DNA of 64,000 bases, from the NCBI RefSeq assembly GCF_900128595.1, contig NZ_LT635893.1, positions 382,628-446,627 on the forward strand. Direction: 5' to 3'. The position numbers and the translations under genes were made by a program. Within the stretch, counting starts at the first letter, position 1; each line of letters begins with the position of its first letter. Under the pieces are notes generated by a model, which was given only the letters and a program-made list of their open reading frames with translations, did not search any database and had not been told where the DNA came from. The DNA comes from Buchnera aphidicola (Cinara pseudotaxifoliae) (GTDB taxonomy: Bacteria > Pseudomonadota > Gammaproteobacteria > Enterobacterales > Enterobacteriaceae). Below, piece after piece: positions 10,011-20,887 of this stretch.

Positions 10011-10382
10011 TCATAATACTTCTGGAGCTAAAGAAATAATTTTCATAAAAGATTCCGTTCTTAATTCTCTTGTAACCGGACCAAATATACGAGTCCCAAC
10101 AGGTTGCCCGGTTGTATCGTTTAACATAACACATGCATTATTATCAAAACAAATCATTGATCCATCCGGTCTCCTAATCCCTTTTTTAGTACGAACAATA
10201 ACTGCTTTCATAACATCACCTTTTTTAACTTTACTACGAGGAATCGCTTCTTTAATTGCTACCTTAATTATATCACCAATACCTGCATAACGTCGACGAG
10301 AACCACCTAATACCTTTATACACATAACTAACCGAGCTCCAGAATTATCAGCTACATGTAAAACTGTTTGTACTTGAATCAT
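10011..10382 (-). CDS. rplN: 50S ribosomal protein L14
   Basis: First gene of the spc operon. 123 residues, the same as E. coli. Starts [28 protein letters not shown], and the [18 protein letters not shown] stretch is typical. The 131-base gap before it is the S10/spc operon boundary and holds the hairpin described at 10455-10493. Confidence 0.97.
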   Translation of the reverse strand: MIQVQTVLHVADNSGARLVMCIKVLGGSRRRYAGIGDIIKVAIKEAIPRSKVKKGDVMKAVIVRTKKGIRRPDGSMICFDNNACVMLNDTTGQPVGTRIFGPVTRELRTESFMKIISLAPEVL

Positions 10383-10454
10383 ATATATAATCCTATATTT
10401 TATATTTAAAAATGTAAAATTTTAAAAATAATATAATTATTAAATATAACAACA

Positions 10455-10493
10455 GAAGACATGAAACTATTTATTCATAATTCTCATGCCTCC
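10455..10493 (-). terminator. Hairpin at the S10/spc operon boundary
   Basis: On the minus-strand RNA, GGAGGCATGA (10493-10484) can pair with TCATGTCTTC (10464-10455). This is a 10-bp stem with two G-U pairs and a 19-base loop, followed by a U-rich but irregular tail. The G-U pairs would be A-C mismatches on the opposite strand, so the structure only works in the direction of the ribosomal operons. It sits where E. coli ends the S10 operon and starts spc transcription. It could be a weak terminator or attenuator, or an RNA-processing site. Confidence 0.5.
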
Positions 10494-10513
10494 GTGTATA
10501 AAAATAAAAAATT

Positions 10514-10768
10514 TTAAGTAAAAGACTTTTCTAAAACACGCAAAAGAGTCCAAGATTTAGTCTTAGAGATTGGTCGGCATTCATAAATTTCAACTATATC
10601 ACCAATTTTGCAAACATCCTGTTCATCATGTACACATAACTTCGTTCTTTTTTTTACATATTTTCCATAAATAGAATGTTTTATTTTACGATCTATATTC
10701 ACAATTATAGATTTTTGCATTTTATTACTAACAACACAACCTTTCAAAATATTTTTTTTATCATTCAT
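10514..10768 (-). CDS. rpsQ: 30S ribosomal protein S17
   Basis: 84 residues, E. coli length, OB fold. Matches are [42 protein letters not shown] and [18 protein letters not shown]. Last gene of the S10 operon. Its ATG overlaps the rpmC stop by four bases (ATGA), indicating translational coupling. Confidence 0.97.
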   Translation of the reverse strand: MNDKKNILKGCVVSNKMQKSIIVNIDRKIKHSIYGKYVKKRTKLCVHDEQDVCKIGDIVEIYECRPISKTKSWTLLRVLEKSFT

Positions 10769-10962
10769 GATATATCATTTATCCGATCTGTTAAAACAGT
10801 TTTAATGCGCGCAATATCCTTTCTAATTTTTTTTATTACATGCGTTTTTTTTAACTTTCCGGACGCTAATTGTAAACGCATATTCAATTGTTCTTGTAAT
10901 AATCCTAACAATTTTTTTTTCAAGTCTTGTTTACTAATATCATTTTGTATAACATTATGCAT
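10765..10962 (-). CDS. rpmC: 50S ribosomal protein L29
   Basis: 65 residues, two-helix hairpin protein at the tunnel exit that helps dock SRP and trigger factor in E. coli. The core [37 protein letters not shown] matches the family. It starts two bases after the rplP stop and overlaps rpsQ by four bases. Confidence 0.96.
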   Translation of the reverse strand: MHNVIQNDISKQDLKKKLLGLLQEQLNMRLQLASGKLKKTHVIKKIRKDIARIKTVLTDRINDIS

Positions 10963-10964
10963 AA

Positions 10965-11375
10965 TTAGAATACCGTTTTATAAACAAAAATAGTTTTAAT
11001 AGGTAGCTTGGATGAGGCTAGTTTAAACGCGGAGCGTGATTCTTGCTCGGAAATACCCTCGATTTCATATAATATTTTTCCAGGTTGAACTAAAGCAACC
11101 CAGTATTCTACGTTTCCTTTACCTTTTCCCATACGTACTTCTAAAGGTTTTTGCGTAATAGGTTTATCGGGAAATACACGAATCCACATTTTTCCTTGAC
11201 GTTTAACCGATCTAGTAATTGTTTTACGAGCTGATTCAATTTGTCTAGCTGTCAATCTACCCCTGTTAACAGCTTTTAAACCGTATGTTCCAAAACTTAT
11301 TTTATTATCAACAGAAAAACCTCTATTTTTTCCTTTATGCATTTTACGAAACTTAGTACGTTTTGGTTGTAACAT
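10965..11375 (-). CDS. rplP: 50S ribosomal protein L16
   Basis: Binds near the A-site tRNA and peptidyl transferase centre. N-terminus [19 protein letters not shown] is nearly identical to E. coli, and the motif [19 protein letters not shown] is present. ATG 11375 gives 136 residues, the E. coli length, with GGAG 8 bases upstream. An in-frame GTG two codons upstream is less likely. Confidence 0.97.
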   Translation of the reverse strand: MLQPKRTKFRKMHKGKNRGFSVDNKISFGTYGLKAVNRGRLTARQIESARKTITRSVKRQGKMWIRVFPDKPITQKPLEVRMGKGKGNVEYWVALVQPGKILYEIEGISEQESRSAFKLASSKLPIKTIFVYKTVF

Positions 11376-11393
11376 ACACACATCTCCGTAATT

Positions 11394-12098
11394 TTATCTA
11401 CGATTTTTTCGAGAAAATTTTTTCATAGAACCAAATTTTTTTTTATCTTGTTGTTTTTCTAAAACCATTCCACCTAATATTTCTCCCTTAAAAATCCATA
11501 CTTTAACACCAATAATTCCATATGTAGTATGTGCTTCTGATACACTATATTCAATATTAGCTCTTAAAGTATGTAAAGGAACTCGACCCTCCCTATACCA
11601 TTCCCTTCGTGCAATTTCTACTCCACCCAAACGTCCGCTTACTTCAATTTTTATACCTTTTGCACCTTGACGAATAGCATTTTGTACAGAACGTTTCATA
11701 GCTCTGCGAAACATTATTCTTCTTTCTAACTGAGAAGCAATGTTATCAGCTACTAATTTAGCATCTAATTCTGGGTTTCGAATTTCAGAAATATTAATTT
11801 GAGTCGGAACACATGTTAACTTAGAGATTTGAACCCGTAATTTTTCAACATCTTCACCTTTTTTACCAATCACAATACCAGGCCTAGCTGTATAAATAGT
11901 TAATTTAATACTTTTTGACAAACGTTCAATAATTATTTTTGAAATAGAAGCAGTAGCCAATTTCTTCATTATAAATCTACGTACTTGAAAATCACTATCT
12001 ATATAATTTGAAAATTCTTTTTTACTAGCAAACCAAACAGAATTCCATGATTTAATAATACCTAATCGCATACCATTAGGATGTACTTTTTGACCCAT
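11394..12098 (-). CDS. rpsC: 30S ribosomal protein S3
   Basis: mRNA-entry protein with KH and S3 C-terminal domains. [24 protein letters not shown] starts the protein; the KH GxxG loop is seen in [14 protein letters not shown]; the C-terminal domain has [27 protein letters not shown] 12098 gives 234 residues (E. coli 233). The A of this ATG is the last base of the rplV stop (TAATG), so translation is likely coupled. Confidence 0.97.
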   Translation of the reverse strand: MGQKVHPNGMRLGIIKSWNSVWFASKKEFSNYIDSDFQVRRFIMKKLATASISKIIIERLSKSIKLTIYTARPGIVIGKKGEDVEKLRVQISKLTCVPTQINISEIRNPELDAKLVADNIASQLERRIMFRRAMKRSVQNAIRQGAKGIKIEVSGRLGGVEIARREWYREGRVPLHTLRANIEYSVSEAHTTYGIIGVKVWIFKGEILGGMVLEKQQDKKKFGSMKKFSRKNRR

Positions 12099-12448
12099 TA
12101 TAATCCTCCACAATGTTTTATATCCGATAAAACAATTGTTGCATGACTTGTTCTTTTTAAAATTCTATCCGCTCTACCTTTTGCTCTAGGCATCATACGT
12201 TTCATACTACTTCCTCCGTTAACAAAAATCTGTGAAATAATTAATATTTTTAAATCAACTCCATAATTATGCTCAGCATTAGCCAAAGCTGATTGCAATA
12301 ATTTTTTCATTAAAAGTGCTGATTTTTTATTCACACTAGATAGAATGCGTAATGCTAACAATGCTTTTTTACCGCGAATAATATTAGCTATTAAACGAAT
12401 TTTTTGAGCAGAGGAACGAATTTGATTATATTTCGCTGATATATTCAT
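12098..12448 (-). CDS. rplV: 50S ribosomal protein L22
   Basis: Lines the exit tunnel. The helix [22 protein letters not shown] and the tunnel hairpin region [30 protein letters not shown] are well conserved. 116 residues versus 110 in E. coli; the extra residues are at the C-terminus (IKHCGGL). Shares its last base with the rpsC start. Confidence 0.96.
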   Translation of the reverse strand: MNISAKYNQIRSSAQKIRLIANIIRGKKALLALRILSSVNKKSALLMKKLLQSALANAEHNYGVDLKILIISQIFVNGGSSMKRMMPRAKGRADRILKRTSHATIVLSDIKHCGGL

Positions 12449-12460
12449 TTTTTTTATAGT

Positions 12461-12745
12461 TTATTTTAAGGTTTTTTTAATTTTTTTATCTGCAACATGT
12501 CCTCGATACGTTCTTGTCATAGAAAATTCTCCTAACTTATGACCAACCATTTCTTCTGTAATAAATACTGGAATATGTTGACGACCATTATGCACAGATA
12601 TAGTTAAACCAATCATATTAGGAAAAATAGTAGAACGTCTAGACCATGTACGAACTGGATTTTTTTTTTCTTCTCTTAATGTCTTCTGAATTTTTTTTAA
12701 TAAATGACCATCAATAAAAGGACCTTTTCGGAGAGAGCGAGGCAT
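12461..12745 (-). CDS. rpsS: 30S ribosomal protein S19
   Basis: 30S head protein next to S13. [19 protein letters not shown] and [51 protein letters not shown] are nearly invariant family sequences. ATG 12745 gives 94 residues (E. coli 92). An in-frame TTG two codons upstream is unlikely to be the start. S10 operon, between rplB and rplV. Confidence 0.97.
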   Translation of the reverse strand: MPRSLRKGPFIDGHLLKKIQKTLREEKKNPVRTWSRRSTIFPNMIGLTISVHNGRQHIPVFITEEMVGHKLGEFSMTRTYRGHVADKKIKKTLK

Positions 12746-12763
12746 ATGCAATATATCCTATAG

Positions 12764-13585
12764 TTATTTTTTTCTATGACGAACAATAAACGATTCAGTT
12801 CGTTTATTTTTACGAGTTTTTTTACCTTTTGTATTTACACCCCAAGGACTAACTGGATGTTTACCAAAATTCCTTCCTTCACCACCACCATGCGGGTGAT
12901 CAATAGGATTCATAGCTGTACCACGTACTGTCGGTCGAATACCTCGACGACGAGTAGCTCCTGCTTTACCTAACATACGTAGCATATGTTCTGAATTGCC
13001 TACTTCACCTATTGTAGCTCGACATTCTATATGAATTTTCCTTAACTCTCCCGAACGCAAACGAACAACAGAATATGTGTCTTCTTTAGAAATTAATTGT
13101 ACATAACTACCAGCAGATCTTGCTATTTGTCCTCCCTTACCAATTTTTATTTCAACATTATGTAACACTGTTCCTACAGGAATATTTTTAATAGGTAAAG
13201 CATTTCCAATTTTAATTGATACAGAAGAACCTGATTCAATAACATCACCTATTTTAATACCTTTTGGTTCTAAGATATAATACCTACTACCGTCCTGATA
13301 TAGTATAAGAACAATATTAGATGATCTATTAGGATCATATTCAATTCTTTGTACAACTGCTTTGATATTATCCTTACATCGTTTAAAATCAATACAACGA
13401 TATAATTTTTTATGTCCTCCACCGATATGTCGAGTAGTAATACGACCGTAATTATTTCTTCCGCCAGTTTTAACTTTATTTTGCAATAAAGGTGAATAAG
13501 GTTTTCCTTTGTACAAACCAGGATGAGTTACTTTAATTACATGACGTCTACCAGGAGATGTAGGTTTACATTTTATAATTGTCAC
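12764..13585 (-). CDS. rplB: 50S ribosomal protein L2
   Basis: Essential for subunit association and peptidyl transfer. 273 residues, the same as E. coli. The conserved C-terminal loop [22 protein letters not shown], with the critical His, is intact. The start codon is GTG at 13585, with AAGGAG 5 bases upstream; the adjacent ATG is out of frame. Confidence 0.97.
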   Translation of the reverse strand: MTIIKCKPTSPGRRHVIKVTHPGLYKGKPYSPLLQNKVKTGGRNNYGRITTRHIGGGHKKLYRCIDFKRCKDNIKAVVQRIEYDPNRSSNIVLILYQDGSRYYILEPKGIKIGDVIESGSSVSIKIGNALPIKNIPVGTVLHNVEIKIGKGGQIARSAGSYVQLISKEDTYSVVRLRSGELRKIHIECRATIGEVGNSEHMLRMLGKAGATRRRGIRPTVRGTAMNPIDHPHGGGEGRNFGKHPVSPWGVNTKGKKTRKNKRTESFIVRHRKK

Positions 13586-13603
13586 ATAAACTCCTTATCG
13601 TAT

Positions 13604-13906
13604 TTATTTAGAATGCCCTAAAAATTCTAAGTTTTGACCTGACTGTAAAATTACATACGCTTTTTTCCAATCCATACGCTTACATACTTTATTTTTTTGA
13701 CGTTTTCTCTTTCCTTTGATAATTAAAGTATTTATTTTATATACTCGAACCTGAAAAATTTTTTCAATCGCTAATTTAATTTCTAGTTTAGTAACATATT
13801 TTCCTACTTTAACTACTACAGTATTATACTGTTGCATAGAATTAGATGTTTTTTCAGAAACATGTGGAGACGATAATACTTTTAATAACTTTTCTGTAAG
13901 AATCAT
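13604..13906 (-). CDS. rplW: 50S ribosomal protein L23
   Basis: Tunnel-exit docking protein for trigger factor and SRP. 100 residues, E. coli length, with [15 protein letters not shown] at the N-terminus and [19 protein letters not shown] at the C-terminus. Overlaps the rplD stop by four bases (ATGA). Confidence 0.97.
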   Translation of the reverse strand: MILTEKLLKVLSSPHVSEKTSNSMQQYNTVVVKVGKYVTKLEIKLAIEKIFQVRVYKINTLIIKGKRKRQKNKVCKRMDWKKAYVILQSGQNLEFLGHSK

Positions 13907-14508
13907 TGAAACATAGCCTCAATTTTTTTAATTGCTGATATTGTAACTAATACGGTATCGTATGATATTAAACTAACAGGATTAATAGCATTAACACTTA
14001 AAACGCATACACAATATAAATTTCTAGAAGCATAGAATAAATTTTGACTTACAGGATCTGTAATAATCAAAACACGTTTTAAATTCATTAATTGTAACTT
14101 TTTAAACAACATTTTTGTTTTAGGAGATTTCAAAAAAAAATCTGCAAATAAAAATAAACGATTTTGTCTAATTAATTCTGAAAAAATACTTTTCAGAGCA
14201 CCTTGATACATCTTTTTATTTATTTTTAAAATATATTTTTTAGATTTAGCTGCAAAGGTTACACCACCTGATCTCCAAATAGGACTTCTCAAAGATCCTG
14301 CTCGCGCTTTACCAGTACCTTTTTGTCTCCATGGTTTTTTCCCTGAACCAGATACTTCTGAACGACTTTTTTGAGCCTTACTACCTTGTCTTTTTCGAGC
14401 TAGATAAGTAACTATAGTCTGATGAATTAACGGTTCGTTAAACGACACATTAAAAACCTTCTCAGATAATATATATGTTTCATTAGTATCCTGTAATATT
14501 AATTCCAT
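13903..14508 (-). CDS. rplD: 50S ribosomal protein L4
   Basis: Large-subunit protein whose extended loop ([36 protein letters not shown]) lines the exit tunnel. In E. coli, L4 also represses its own operon through the S10 leader. 201 residues, E. coli length. The C-terminal half is more diverged than the loop. It overlaps rplW by four bases. Confidence 0.97.
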   Translation of the reverse strand: MELILQDTNETYILSEKVFNVSFNEPLIHQTIVTYLARKRQGSKAQKSRSEVSGSGKKPWRQKGTGKARAGSLRSPIWRSGGVTFAAKSKKYILKINKKMYQGALKSIFSELIRQNRLFLFADFFLKSPKTKMLFKKLQLMNLKRVLIITDPVSQNLFYASRNLYCVCVLSVNAINPVSLISYDTVLVTISAIKKIEAMFQ

Positions 14509-14521
14509 ATTTCATACTCCT

Positions 14522-15154
14522 TTATTTTTCTTTAACAGAAGGTTTTAATATTATGTCGCTTCCAACATAACCAGGAATAGATCCTTTAATCAATATTATT
14601 TTTTTAATATCATCTATCTCTATAACTTGCAAATTTTGCATGGTAACACGCGTGTTACCTAAATGACCCGACATTTTTTTACCTTTAAAAACATGCCCAG
14701 GTGTTTGATTTTGACCAATCGAACCTGGAACACGATGAGATAAAGAATTTCCATGAGTAGCATCTTGCATCCTAAAATTCCACCGTTTAACTGTACCAGA
14801 AAAACCTTTTCCCTTTGAAAAACCAGTTACATCTACCTTTTTAACATTACTAAATGAATTAACAGTTATTCTCTGACCACACTTAAATTGTAATGATTTT
14901 TTACATCTAAATTCCCATAAACCTCTACCTACAGGAGCAAGGTGTTTTAAAAAATGACCTTTTTCTGGTTTTAAAATACTAATTTTTTTTTTTATTCCTG
15001 TAGTTACTTGAATAGATTCATAATTATCTGTTTTAAATGATTTAATCTGTACAACAAAGTTGTCAAGAACTTCTACAATAGTCACGGGAATAGATAAACT
15101 ATCTTCTGTAAAAATACGCGTAATTCCTAATTTTTTTCCTACTAAACCTATCAT
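14522..15154 (-). CDS. rplC: 50S ribosomal protein L3
   Basis: One of the first proteins to bind 23S r[32 protein letters not shown] and [45 protein letters not shown] are diagnostic; the Gln methylated by PrmB in E. coli lies in the latter stretch. ATG 15154 (210 residues; E. coli 209) is chosen over an in-frame TTG at 15160. Confidence 0.97.
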   Translation of the reverse strand: MIGLVGKKLGITRIFTEDSLSIPVTIVEVLDNFVVQIKSFKTDNYESIQVTTGIKKKISILKPEKGHFLKHLAPVGRGLWEFRCKKSLQFKCGQRITVNSFSNVKKVDVTGFSKGKGFSGTVKRWNFRMQDATHGNSLSHRVPGSIGQNQTPGHVFKGKKMSGHLGNTRVTMQNLQVIEIDDIKKIILIKGSIPGYVGSDIILKPSVKEK

Positions 15155-15206
15155 TTCCAACTTACCTTTTATTAATTAATAAATAACATTTAATAGTAAA
15201 TTACTC

Positions 15207-15518
15207 CTAATCTAAACTAATTTGTACATCTACTCCCGCAGCCAGATCTAATCGCATTAAAGCATCTACAGTTTTTTCAGTTGGTTGTATAATATCAATT
15301 AATCGTTTATGAGTTCTAATTTCATATTGATCACGAGCATCTTTATTAACATGTGGTGATATCAAAATAGTAAATCGTTCCTTTTTTGTAGGTAAAGGAA
15401 TCGGACCTAAAACTTTAGCTCCTGTACGTTTTGCTGTATCTACAATTTCTATAGTAGATTGATCAATTAAACGATAATCAAAAGCCTTTAAACGAATACG
15501 AATTCTTTGATTCTGCAT
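15207..15518 (-). CDS. rpsJ: 30S ribosomal protein S10
   Basis: First gene of the S10 operon; also the NusE antitermination factor in E. coli. 103 residues, E. coli length. [22 protein letters not shown] and the loop [36 protein letters not shown] are typical. AAGGAG lies 10 bases upstream of the ATG. Confidence 0.97.
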   Translation of the reverse strand: MQNQRIRIRLKAFDYRLIDQSTIEIVDTAKRTGAKVLGPIPLPTKKERFTILISPHVNKDARDQYEIRTHKRLIDIIQPTEKTVDALMRLDLAAGVDVQISLD

Positions 15519-15592
15519 AAATACAGAACTCCTTATTTAAATAAAACTTATTTCTATAAACTTCACTTAAAAAAATAATACATTTATAAATA

Positions 15593-15620
15593 AATATAAT
15601 TCATAGAAACAACAGATCAA
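15593..15620 (-). promoter_or_regulatory. Candidate sigma-70 promoter of the S10 operon
   Basis: Minus strand: a -35-like TTGATC (15620-15615), a 16-base spacer and a -10-like TATATT (15598-15593). A start a few bases later would leave a leader of roughly 70 bases before rpsJ. It is the best match I see in the 247-base gap between tuf and rpsJ, but in such A+T-rich DNA chance matches are common. Confidence 0.35.
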
Positions 15621-15690
15621 AAAAAATTTGACACACCATATAAAATTTTTAACAGTTATTAAAATTAAATTTTTATTTATATTTTTAATA

Positions 15691-15724
15691 TGTCAAGAAA
15701 AGAGATGAAGCTCTATTCTTGACA
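15691..15724 (-). terminator. Terminator-like hairpin downstream of tuf
   Basis: Arms 15691-15704 and 15711-15724 form a 14-bp stem with one A-A mismatch and a 6-base loop. It lies 40 bases after the tuf stop in the minus-strand direction, followed by an A+T-rich stretch that lacks a clean U-run. It probably ends str-operon transcription or stabilises its 3' end. Confidence 0.65.
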
Positions 15725-15765
15725 AAACATAAAAATATTGATATATAATAAAATTTATATTAATA

Positions 15766-16950
15766 TTATGCAATAACTTTTATAACTACACCTGCTCCAA
15801 CTGTTCTACCTCCTTCTCGAATTGCAAAGCGTAATCCTTCAGACATAGCAATAGGATGTATCAAAGTTACTATCATTTTTATATTATCACCCGGCATAAC
15901 CATTTCTACGTTTTCGGGTAATTCAATTGATCCTGTAACATCCGTAGTACGAAAATAAAATTGAGGACGATATCCTTTAAAAAAAGGAGTATGTCTTCCG
16001 CCTTCTTCTTTAGATAATACATAGACTTCAGATTCAAATTTTAAATGAGGATGAATAGTGCCTGGTTTAGATAACACTTGTCCGCGTTCAATATCATCAC
16101 GTTTTGTTCCTCTTAATAAAATACCAACATTTTCTCCAGCCCGACCTTCATCTAATAATTTTCGAAACATTTCTACTCCGGTACATATTGTTTTAACTGT
16201 AGGTTTAATTCCTACAATTTCAATTTCTTCACCGACTTTTACGATACCTCGCTCAATACGTCCGGTTACCACTGTGCCTCTACCTGAAATAGAAAATACA
16301 TCTTCTATTGGTAATAAAAAAGGAGCGTCAATTGCTCTAATTGGAACAGGAATATATGTATCTAAATAATTAGATAATTCAATAATTTTATCTTCCCAAA
16401 TTTTATCACCTTCTAAAGCCTTTAAAGCCGATCCTCTGACAATTGGAATATCATCACCAGGAAAATCATATTGCGTTAATAAATCACGCACTTCCATTTC
16501 TACTAATTCTAATAATTCTTCATCATCTACCATATCACATTTATTTAAAAAAACGATAATATGTGGAACGCCTACTTGTCTGCCTAATAAAATATGTTCA
16601 CGAGTTTGCGGCATAGGTCCATCAGTAGCAGCTACCACTAGAATTGCACCATCCATTTGAGCAGCTCCAGTAATCATATTTTTTATATAATCTGCATGTC
16701 CAGGACAATCTACGTGAGCATAATGACGAAGTTCTGTATCATATTCAACATGTGAGGTATTAATAGTAATTCCTCTAGCTTTCTCTTCTGGAGCATTGTC
16801 AATTTGCTCAAAAGCACAAGCAGTACCGCCAAATCGTTTAGATAAAACAGTTGTAATTGCTGCTGTTAAAGTAGTTTTTCCATGATCTACATGCCCAATA
16901 GTTCCTACATTAATATGTGGTTTAGAGCGATTAAATTTTTCTTTTGACAT
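15766..16950 (-). CDS. tuf: Elongation factor Tu
   Basis: GTPase delivering aminoacyl-tRNA. 394 residues, E. coli length. G motifs are [17 protein letters not shown] and NKCD; the effector loop contains [14 protein letters not shown]. Domains 2 and 3 are intact ([13 protein letters not shown], and C-terminal [10 protein letters not shown]). It follows fusA after 78 bases. This is the only tuf in the window. Codon and residue conservation are clearly higher than in neighbouring non-ribosomal genes. Confidence 0.98.
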   Translation of the reverse strand: MSKEKFNRSKPHINVGTIGHVDHGKTTLTAAITTVLSKRFGGTACAFEQIDNAPEEKARGITINTSHVEYDTELRHYAHVDCPGHADYIKNMITGAAQMDGAILVVAATDGPMPQTREHILLGRQVGVPHIIVFLNKCDMVDDEELLELVEMEVRDLLTQYDFPGDDIPIVRGSALKALEGDKIWEDKIIELSNYLDTYIPVPIRAIDAPFLLPIEDVFSISGRGTVVTGRIERGIVKVGEEIEIVGIKPTVKTICTGVEMFRKLLDEGRAGENVGILLRGTKRDDIERGQVLSKPGTIHPHLKFESEVYVLSKEEGGRHTPFFKGYRPQFYFRTTDVTGSIELPENVEMVMPGDNIKMIVTLIHPIAMSEGLRFAIREGGRTVGAGVVIKVIA

Positions 16951-17028
16951 TGTTTATTCCTGTAGTTATTTGATGTATTTTTTTAACATAATAAATCAAA
17001 ATCATTATATTTTTTATAAACACTAAAA

Positions 17029-19137
17029 TTATCGATTAGAGATGATATCTTCACATATTATTTTTGGCGCTTCAGTATATCTTATAAATTCCATAGAATA
17101 TGATGCTCTACCTTGCGTTTGAGAACGCAAATCAGTTGCATATCCAAACATTTCAGATAAAGGAATATACGCTTTAATGTTTTTTCCTCCTAAAGAATCA
17201 TCAGTCATTCCTTCAATGATACCTCGACGTCGATTAATATCTCCAATTACATCCCCCATATAATCTCCAGGGGTTTCTACTTCTACTTGCATAATAGGTT
17301 CTAACAAAATCGGTTGTGCTTGTTTAAACGCTGATTTAAAAGCATAAGAAGCAGCTAACTTAAAAGCTAATTCTGAAGAATCTACATCATGAAAAGAACC
17401 ATCATGCAAACGAACACCAACACCAACTACCGGATACCCTGCTAAAGGACCAGATTTTAACTGTTCTTGAATACCTTTATCAATAGAAGAAATATACTCT
17501 CCAGGAATTACACCACCTTTAATGTCATTAATAAAAGAGTATCCAGAACTATCAGTAGTTTTTAAAGGAAAAATATCGATTACAACATGTCCATACTGAC
17601 CGCGACCACCAGACTGTTTAATATGTTTACCTTCTACATTCACAACTTTAGTTAAAATAGTTTCACGATAAGCAACTTGTGGTTTTCCGACATTTGCATC
17701 TACATTAAATTCACGCTTCATACGATCAATTATTATTTCTAAGTGTAATTCTCCCATACCTGCAACAATAGTTTGATTAGATTCATAATCTGTCCATACC
17801 TTAAAAGAAGGATCTTCCTTAGCTAGTCTATTCAAAGCCAATCCCATTTTTTCTTGATCAACTTTAGTTTTAGGTTCTACAGCAATTGAAATTACTGGTT
17901 CCGGAAAATCCATTTTTTCTAATATAACTGGATGCTTTACATCACATAACGTATCGCCTGTAGTAACATTCTTCAAACCAATAGCTGCAGCAATATCACC
18001 AGAATAGACTTCTTTAATTTCTTCACGTTTATTAGCATGCATTTGTACTATTCGACCAAATCTTTCAGTATGATTTTTTACAGAATTTAAAACTACATCA
18101 CCTGATCGAACAATACCAGAATAAACACGAAAAAAAGTCAAATTTCCCACAAAAGAATCAGAAGCAATTTTAAAAGCAAGAGCAGAAAAAGGTTGTTTAT
18201 CATTTAATTTGCAATCAAAAGAAGATGTATTCTTATCATGCACAAAATTTTTCATATTATGAATATCAGCTGGTGATGGTAAATATTCAATAATTGCATC
18301 TAATAAAGCCTGTACACCTTTATTTTTAAATGCTGAACCACATGTTATTAAAGTAATTTCATTATTTAAAGCTCTATTCCTTAATCCTAATTTAATATCA
18401 TTTTCACTCAATTCTTCAGTCTGTAAATATTTTTCCATTAATTGATCATTTGCTTCAGCAGCAATTTCAACTAAATTCATATGCCATTTTTTTGAAATAG
18501 ATAATAATTCTTTTGGAATCTCATAATATTTAAAAGTTACACCTTGATCTTTCTCAAACCATTGAATAGCTTTCATTTTTATTAAATCAACTACACCTTT
18601 AAAATTTTCTTCTGAACCAATAGCTAACTGAATAGGTACTGCTACAGTATGTAGCCGAGTATGAATTTGATCTACTACTTTAAAAAAATCAGCACCTACT
18701 CGATCCATTTTATTTATAAAGGCGATCCGAGGAACTTTGTATTTATTTGCTTGTCTCCATACAGTTTCTGATTGTGGTTGTACCCCTCCTACCGCACAAT
18801 AAATCATTACTACTCCATCTAATATTCTCATAGATCGTTCTACTTCAATTGTAAAATCAACATGACCTGGAGTGTCAATAATATTTATTCTATGCGATAA
18901 AAATTGTTTAGCCATACCTGACCAAAAAGTAGTAGTTGCAGCAGAGGTAATTGTAATACCGCGTTCTTGTTCTTGAGCCATCCAATCCATTGTAGCTGCA
19001 CCATCATGTACTTCACCGATTTTATGATTAATTCCGGTATAAAATAATATACGTTCTGTTGTAGTGGTTTTACCTGCATCAATATGTGCACTAATACCAA
19101 TATTCCGATATTGATTAATCGGTGTTGTACGCGCCAT
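17029..19137 (-). CDS. fusA: Elongation factor G
   Basis: Translocation GTPase. 702 residues (E. coli 704). G motifs are [18 protein letters not shown] and [10 protein letters not shown]; domain IV contains [13 protein letters not shown] and domain V contains [21 protein letters not shown] lies upstream of ATG 19137. str operon between rpsG and tuf. Confidence 0.98.
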   Translation of the reverse strand: MARTTPINQYRNIGISAHIDAGKTTTTERILFYTGINHKIGEVHDGAATMDWMAQEQERGITITSAATTTFWSGMAKQFLSHRINIIDTPGHVDFTIEVERSMRILDGVVMIYCAVGGVQPQSETVWRQANKYKVPRIAFINKMDRVGADFFKVVDQIHTRLHTVAVPIQLAIGSEENFKGVVDLIKMKAIQWFEKDQGVTFKYYEIPKELLSISKKWHMNLVEIAAEANDQLMEKYLQTEELSENDIKLGLRNRALNNEITLITCGSAFKNKGVQALLDAIIEYLPSPADIHNMKNFVHDKNTSSFDCKLNDKQPFSALAFKIASDSFVGNLTFFRVYSGIVRSGDVVLNSVKNHTERFGRIVQMHANKREEIKEVYSGDIAAAIGLKNVTTGDTLCDVKHPVILEKMDFPEPVISIAVEPKTKVDQEKMGLALNRLAKEDPSFKVWTDYESNQTIVAGMGELHLEIIIDRMKREFNVDANVGKPQVAYRETILTKVVNVEGKHIKQSGGRGQYGHVVIDIFPLKTTDSSGYSFINDIKGGVIPGEYISSIDKGIQEQLKSGPLAGYPVVGVGVRLHDGSFHDVDSSELAFKLAASYAFKSAFKQAQPILLEPIMQVEVETPGDYMGDVIGDINRRRGIIEGMTDDSLGGKNIKAYIPLSEMFGYATDLRSQTQGRASYSMEFIRYTEAPKIICEDIISNR

Positions 19138-19217
19138 AAAAATCCTCTTGTAAATCTGTTTTTTATAAAAATATAAAATATATCGTTAATTAATATAATT
19201 TTTTGATATAGACATAT

Positions 19218-19688
19218 TTACCAACGATAGTGAGCGAAGGCTTTATTTGCTTCCGCCATCTTATGAACTTCTTCACGTTTTCGAACAGCTGAACCTTTAT
19301 TTCCTATAGCATCTAATAACTCATTAGTCAATCGAATCGACATAGATTTATCTGTGCGTTTACGAGCCGCAGCTACAATCCATCGCATAGCTAAAGCATT
19401 TTTTCTTGTTGGTCGAACTTCGACTGGAACTTGATACGTCGACCCTCCTACACGACGAGATTTTACTTCTACTGATGGTTTAACATTATCTAAAGCTAAA
19501 ATAAAAATGCCTAACTCCTCCTTTTTTATTTTTTTAGATGCAGCCGATAAAGCAGAATAAACAATATTTTCTGCAATAGATTTTTTACCATCAATCATTA
19601 ATATATTAATAAATTTAGCTAATAAATCTGAAGAAAATTTTGGATCAGGTAAAATTTTACGTTGTCCTACTATGCGACGGCGAGGCAT
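19218..19688 (-). CDS. rpsG: 30S ribosomal protein S7
   Basis: Nucleates assembly of the 30S head and, in E. coli, regulates the str operon. 156 residues, the short form. [37 protein letters not shown] and [17 protein letters not shown] are typical; the C-terminus is [14 protein letters not shown] precedes ATG 19688. 21 bases after rpsL. Confidence 0.97.
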   Translation of the reverse strand: MPRRRIVGQRKILPDPKFSSDLLAKFINILMIDGKKSIAENIVYSALSAASKKIKKEELGIFILALDNVKPSVEVKSRRVGGSTYQVPVEVRPTRKNALAMRWIVAAARKRTDKSMSIRLTNELLDAIGNKGSAVRKREEVHKMAEANKAFAHYRW

Positions 19689-19709
19689 TTTAATACTCCT
19701 TAATAATAT

Positions 19710-20084
19710 TTATACTTTTAACTTTTTAACACCATATTTAGATCGACTTTTTTTTCTATCTTTAACACCAGAGCAGTCTAAAGAACCCCTTACCACGTGA
19801 TACCGAACACCGGGTAGATCTTTTACTCGACCACCCCTAATTAAAATTACTGAATGTTCTTGTAGATTATGTCCTTCACCTCCAATATATGCTGTAACTT
19901 CATAACCATTTGTTAATCTAACACGACATACTTTTCGTAATGCGGAATTAGGTTTTTTTGGAGTTGTTGTATATACTCGTGTGCATACACCTCTTCTTTG
20001 AGGACATCCAGATAAAGCAGGAACATTAGTTTTAATTATTTTCCGAATTCTAGGAGCGCGAACCAATTGATTAATTGTAGACAT
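19710..20084 (-). CDS. rpsL: 30S ribosomal protein S12
   Basis: Decoding-centre protein. 124 residues, E. coli length. The loops [18 protein letters not shown] (streptomycin-site Lys) and [11 protein letters not shown] are wild-type in form. Start of the str operon; GGAG upstream of ATG 20084. It follows tusB by 118 bases, keeping the E. coli tusDCB-rpsL arrangement. Confidence 0.97.
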   Translation of the reverse strand: MSTINQLVRAPRIRKIIKTNVPALSGCPQRRGVCTRVYTTTPKKPNSALRKVCRVRLTNGYEVTAYIGGEGHNLQEHSVILIRGGRVKDLPGVRYHVVRGSLDCSGVKDRKKSRSKYGVKKLKV

Positions 20085-20202
20085 TTTGTATCTCCAAAAT
20101 ACTCTATTTTTAAAATTTAACAGCAGATATCTTTAACCGAAATAGCCAATAATTAGATTAAAGTTATAACATCCATTTATATATAATAGTTTATTAAAAT
20201 AA

Positions 20203-20493
20203 TCACCAAGTCATATTAGAGGCGTGACTTTGTGTTAAACGAACAAAATTTTTGTAGTTTAATACATTTAAATTATTTGTTTTACTTATTTTTAATAATC
20301 CTCTAGCAGACAAATCATTTTCTAAAAAGTAAATTAAATTAAAATTTTTATATATTTTTTTAAAATAAGAATCATTAATCACGCTTAATATTACACCATC
20401 TTGAATACAAATTAAATCATCAAAAATCGAGCTAAACGACAATAAAGAAGATACAGATATTCGATATGGAGAATTTAGTAAAATATGTAACAT
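20203..20493 (-). CDS. tusB: tRNA 2-thiouridine synthesis sulphur-relay protein TusB
   Basis: Part of the TusBCD complex that passes persulphide sulphur from TusA to TusE for s2U34 modification of Lys/Glu/Gln tRNAs by MnmA. 96 residues (E. coli 95). Pattern MLHILLNSPYR...LICIQDGVILSV...SARGLL...NFVRLTQSHASNMTW follows TusB end to end. Diverged elsewhere. The genes read tusD, tusC, tusB, rpsL in the minus direction, as in E. coli. TusA and TusE are not in this window. Confidence 0.92.
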   Translation of the reverse strand: MLHILLNSPYRISVSSLLSFSSIFDDLICIQDGVILSVINDSYFKKIYKNFNLIYFLENDLSARGLLKISKTNNLNVLNYKNFVRLTQSHASNMTW

Positions 20494-20505
20494 ATCATGT
20501 AATAA

Positions 20506-20865
20506 TCACCATTTTAAAACAAAATCAAATTGATCTATTTTATTCTTAATACAAGATTTATTTAAAAATTCTACTGGTAATAAAAAATCGTTATTTTTTT
20601 TAAAACCACGCTGATAAGCTGATCTTTTGCAAAAAAAAAATTTTTTTATTCCATACAACAACAAAACTTTAAACGAAAGAGAATAATTATGCAATTTAAC
20701 TAATTCTGGTTTTTGACATAATTTTAATTGAAATATACCATCATCAATAAAAAAAAGAGCAATTTTATTACAGGTTAATGAACAAGAAATAATAAAATCA
20801 AGTCCTTCTCTACCTAGATAGTCTCCGTACGGAGCATTAGAAAAAATAAAAGCCATTGATTTCAT
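20506..20865 (-). CDS. tusC: Sulphur-relay protein TusC
   Basis: Structural subunit of TusBCD. From ATG 20865 the protein is 119 residues, exactly E. coli length: MKSMAFIFSNAPYGDYLGREGLDFII, then IALFFIDDGIFQLKLCQKPEL, ending IDQFDFVLKW. The open frame extends to 20910, overlapping tusD, but the shorter start fits the family. This leaves 22 bases between tusD and tusC. Confidence 0.92.
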   Translation of the reverse strand: MKSMAFIFSNAPYGDYLGREGLDFIISCSLTCNKIALFFIDDGIFQLKLCQKPELVKLHNYSLSFKVLLLYGIKKFFFCKRSAYQRGFKKNNDFLLPVEFLNKSCIKNKIDQFDFVLKW

Positions 20866-20887
20866 AAAAAATAAACATATTTTTAAA

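Noticed and set aside
15629..15650. A TTGACA on the plus strand as a promoter
   Set aside because: It points toward the 3' end of tuf in antisense, and there is no -10 at the right spacing.
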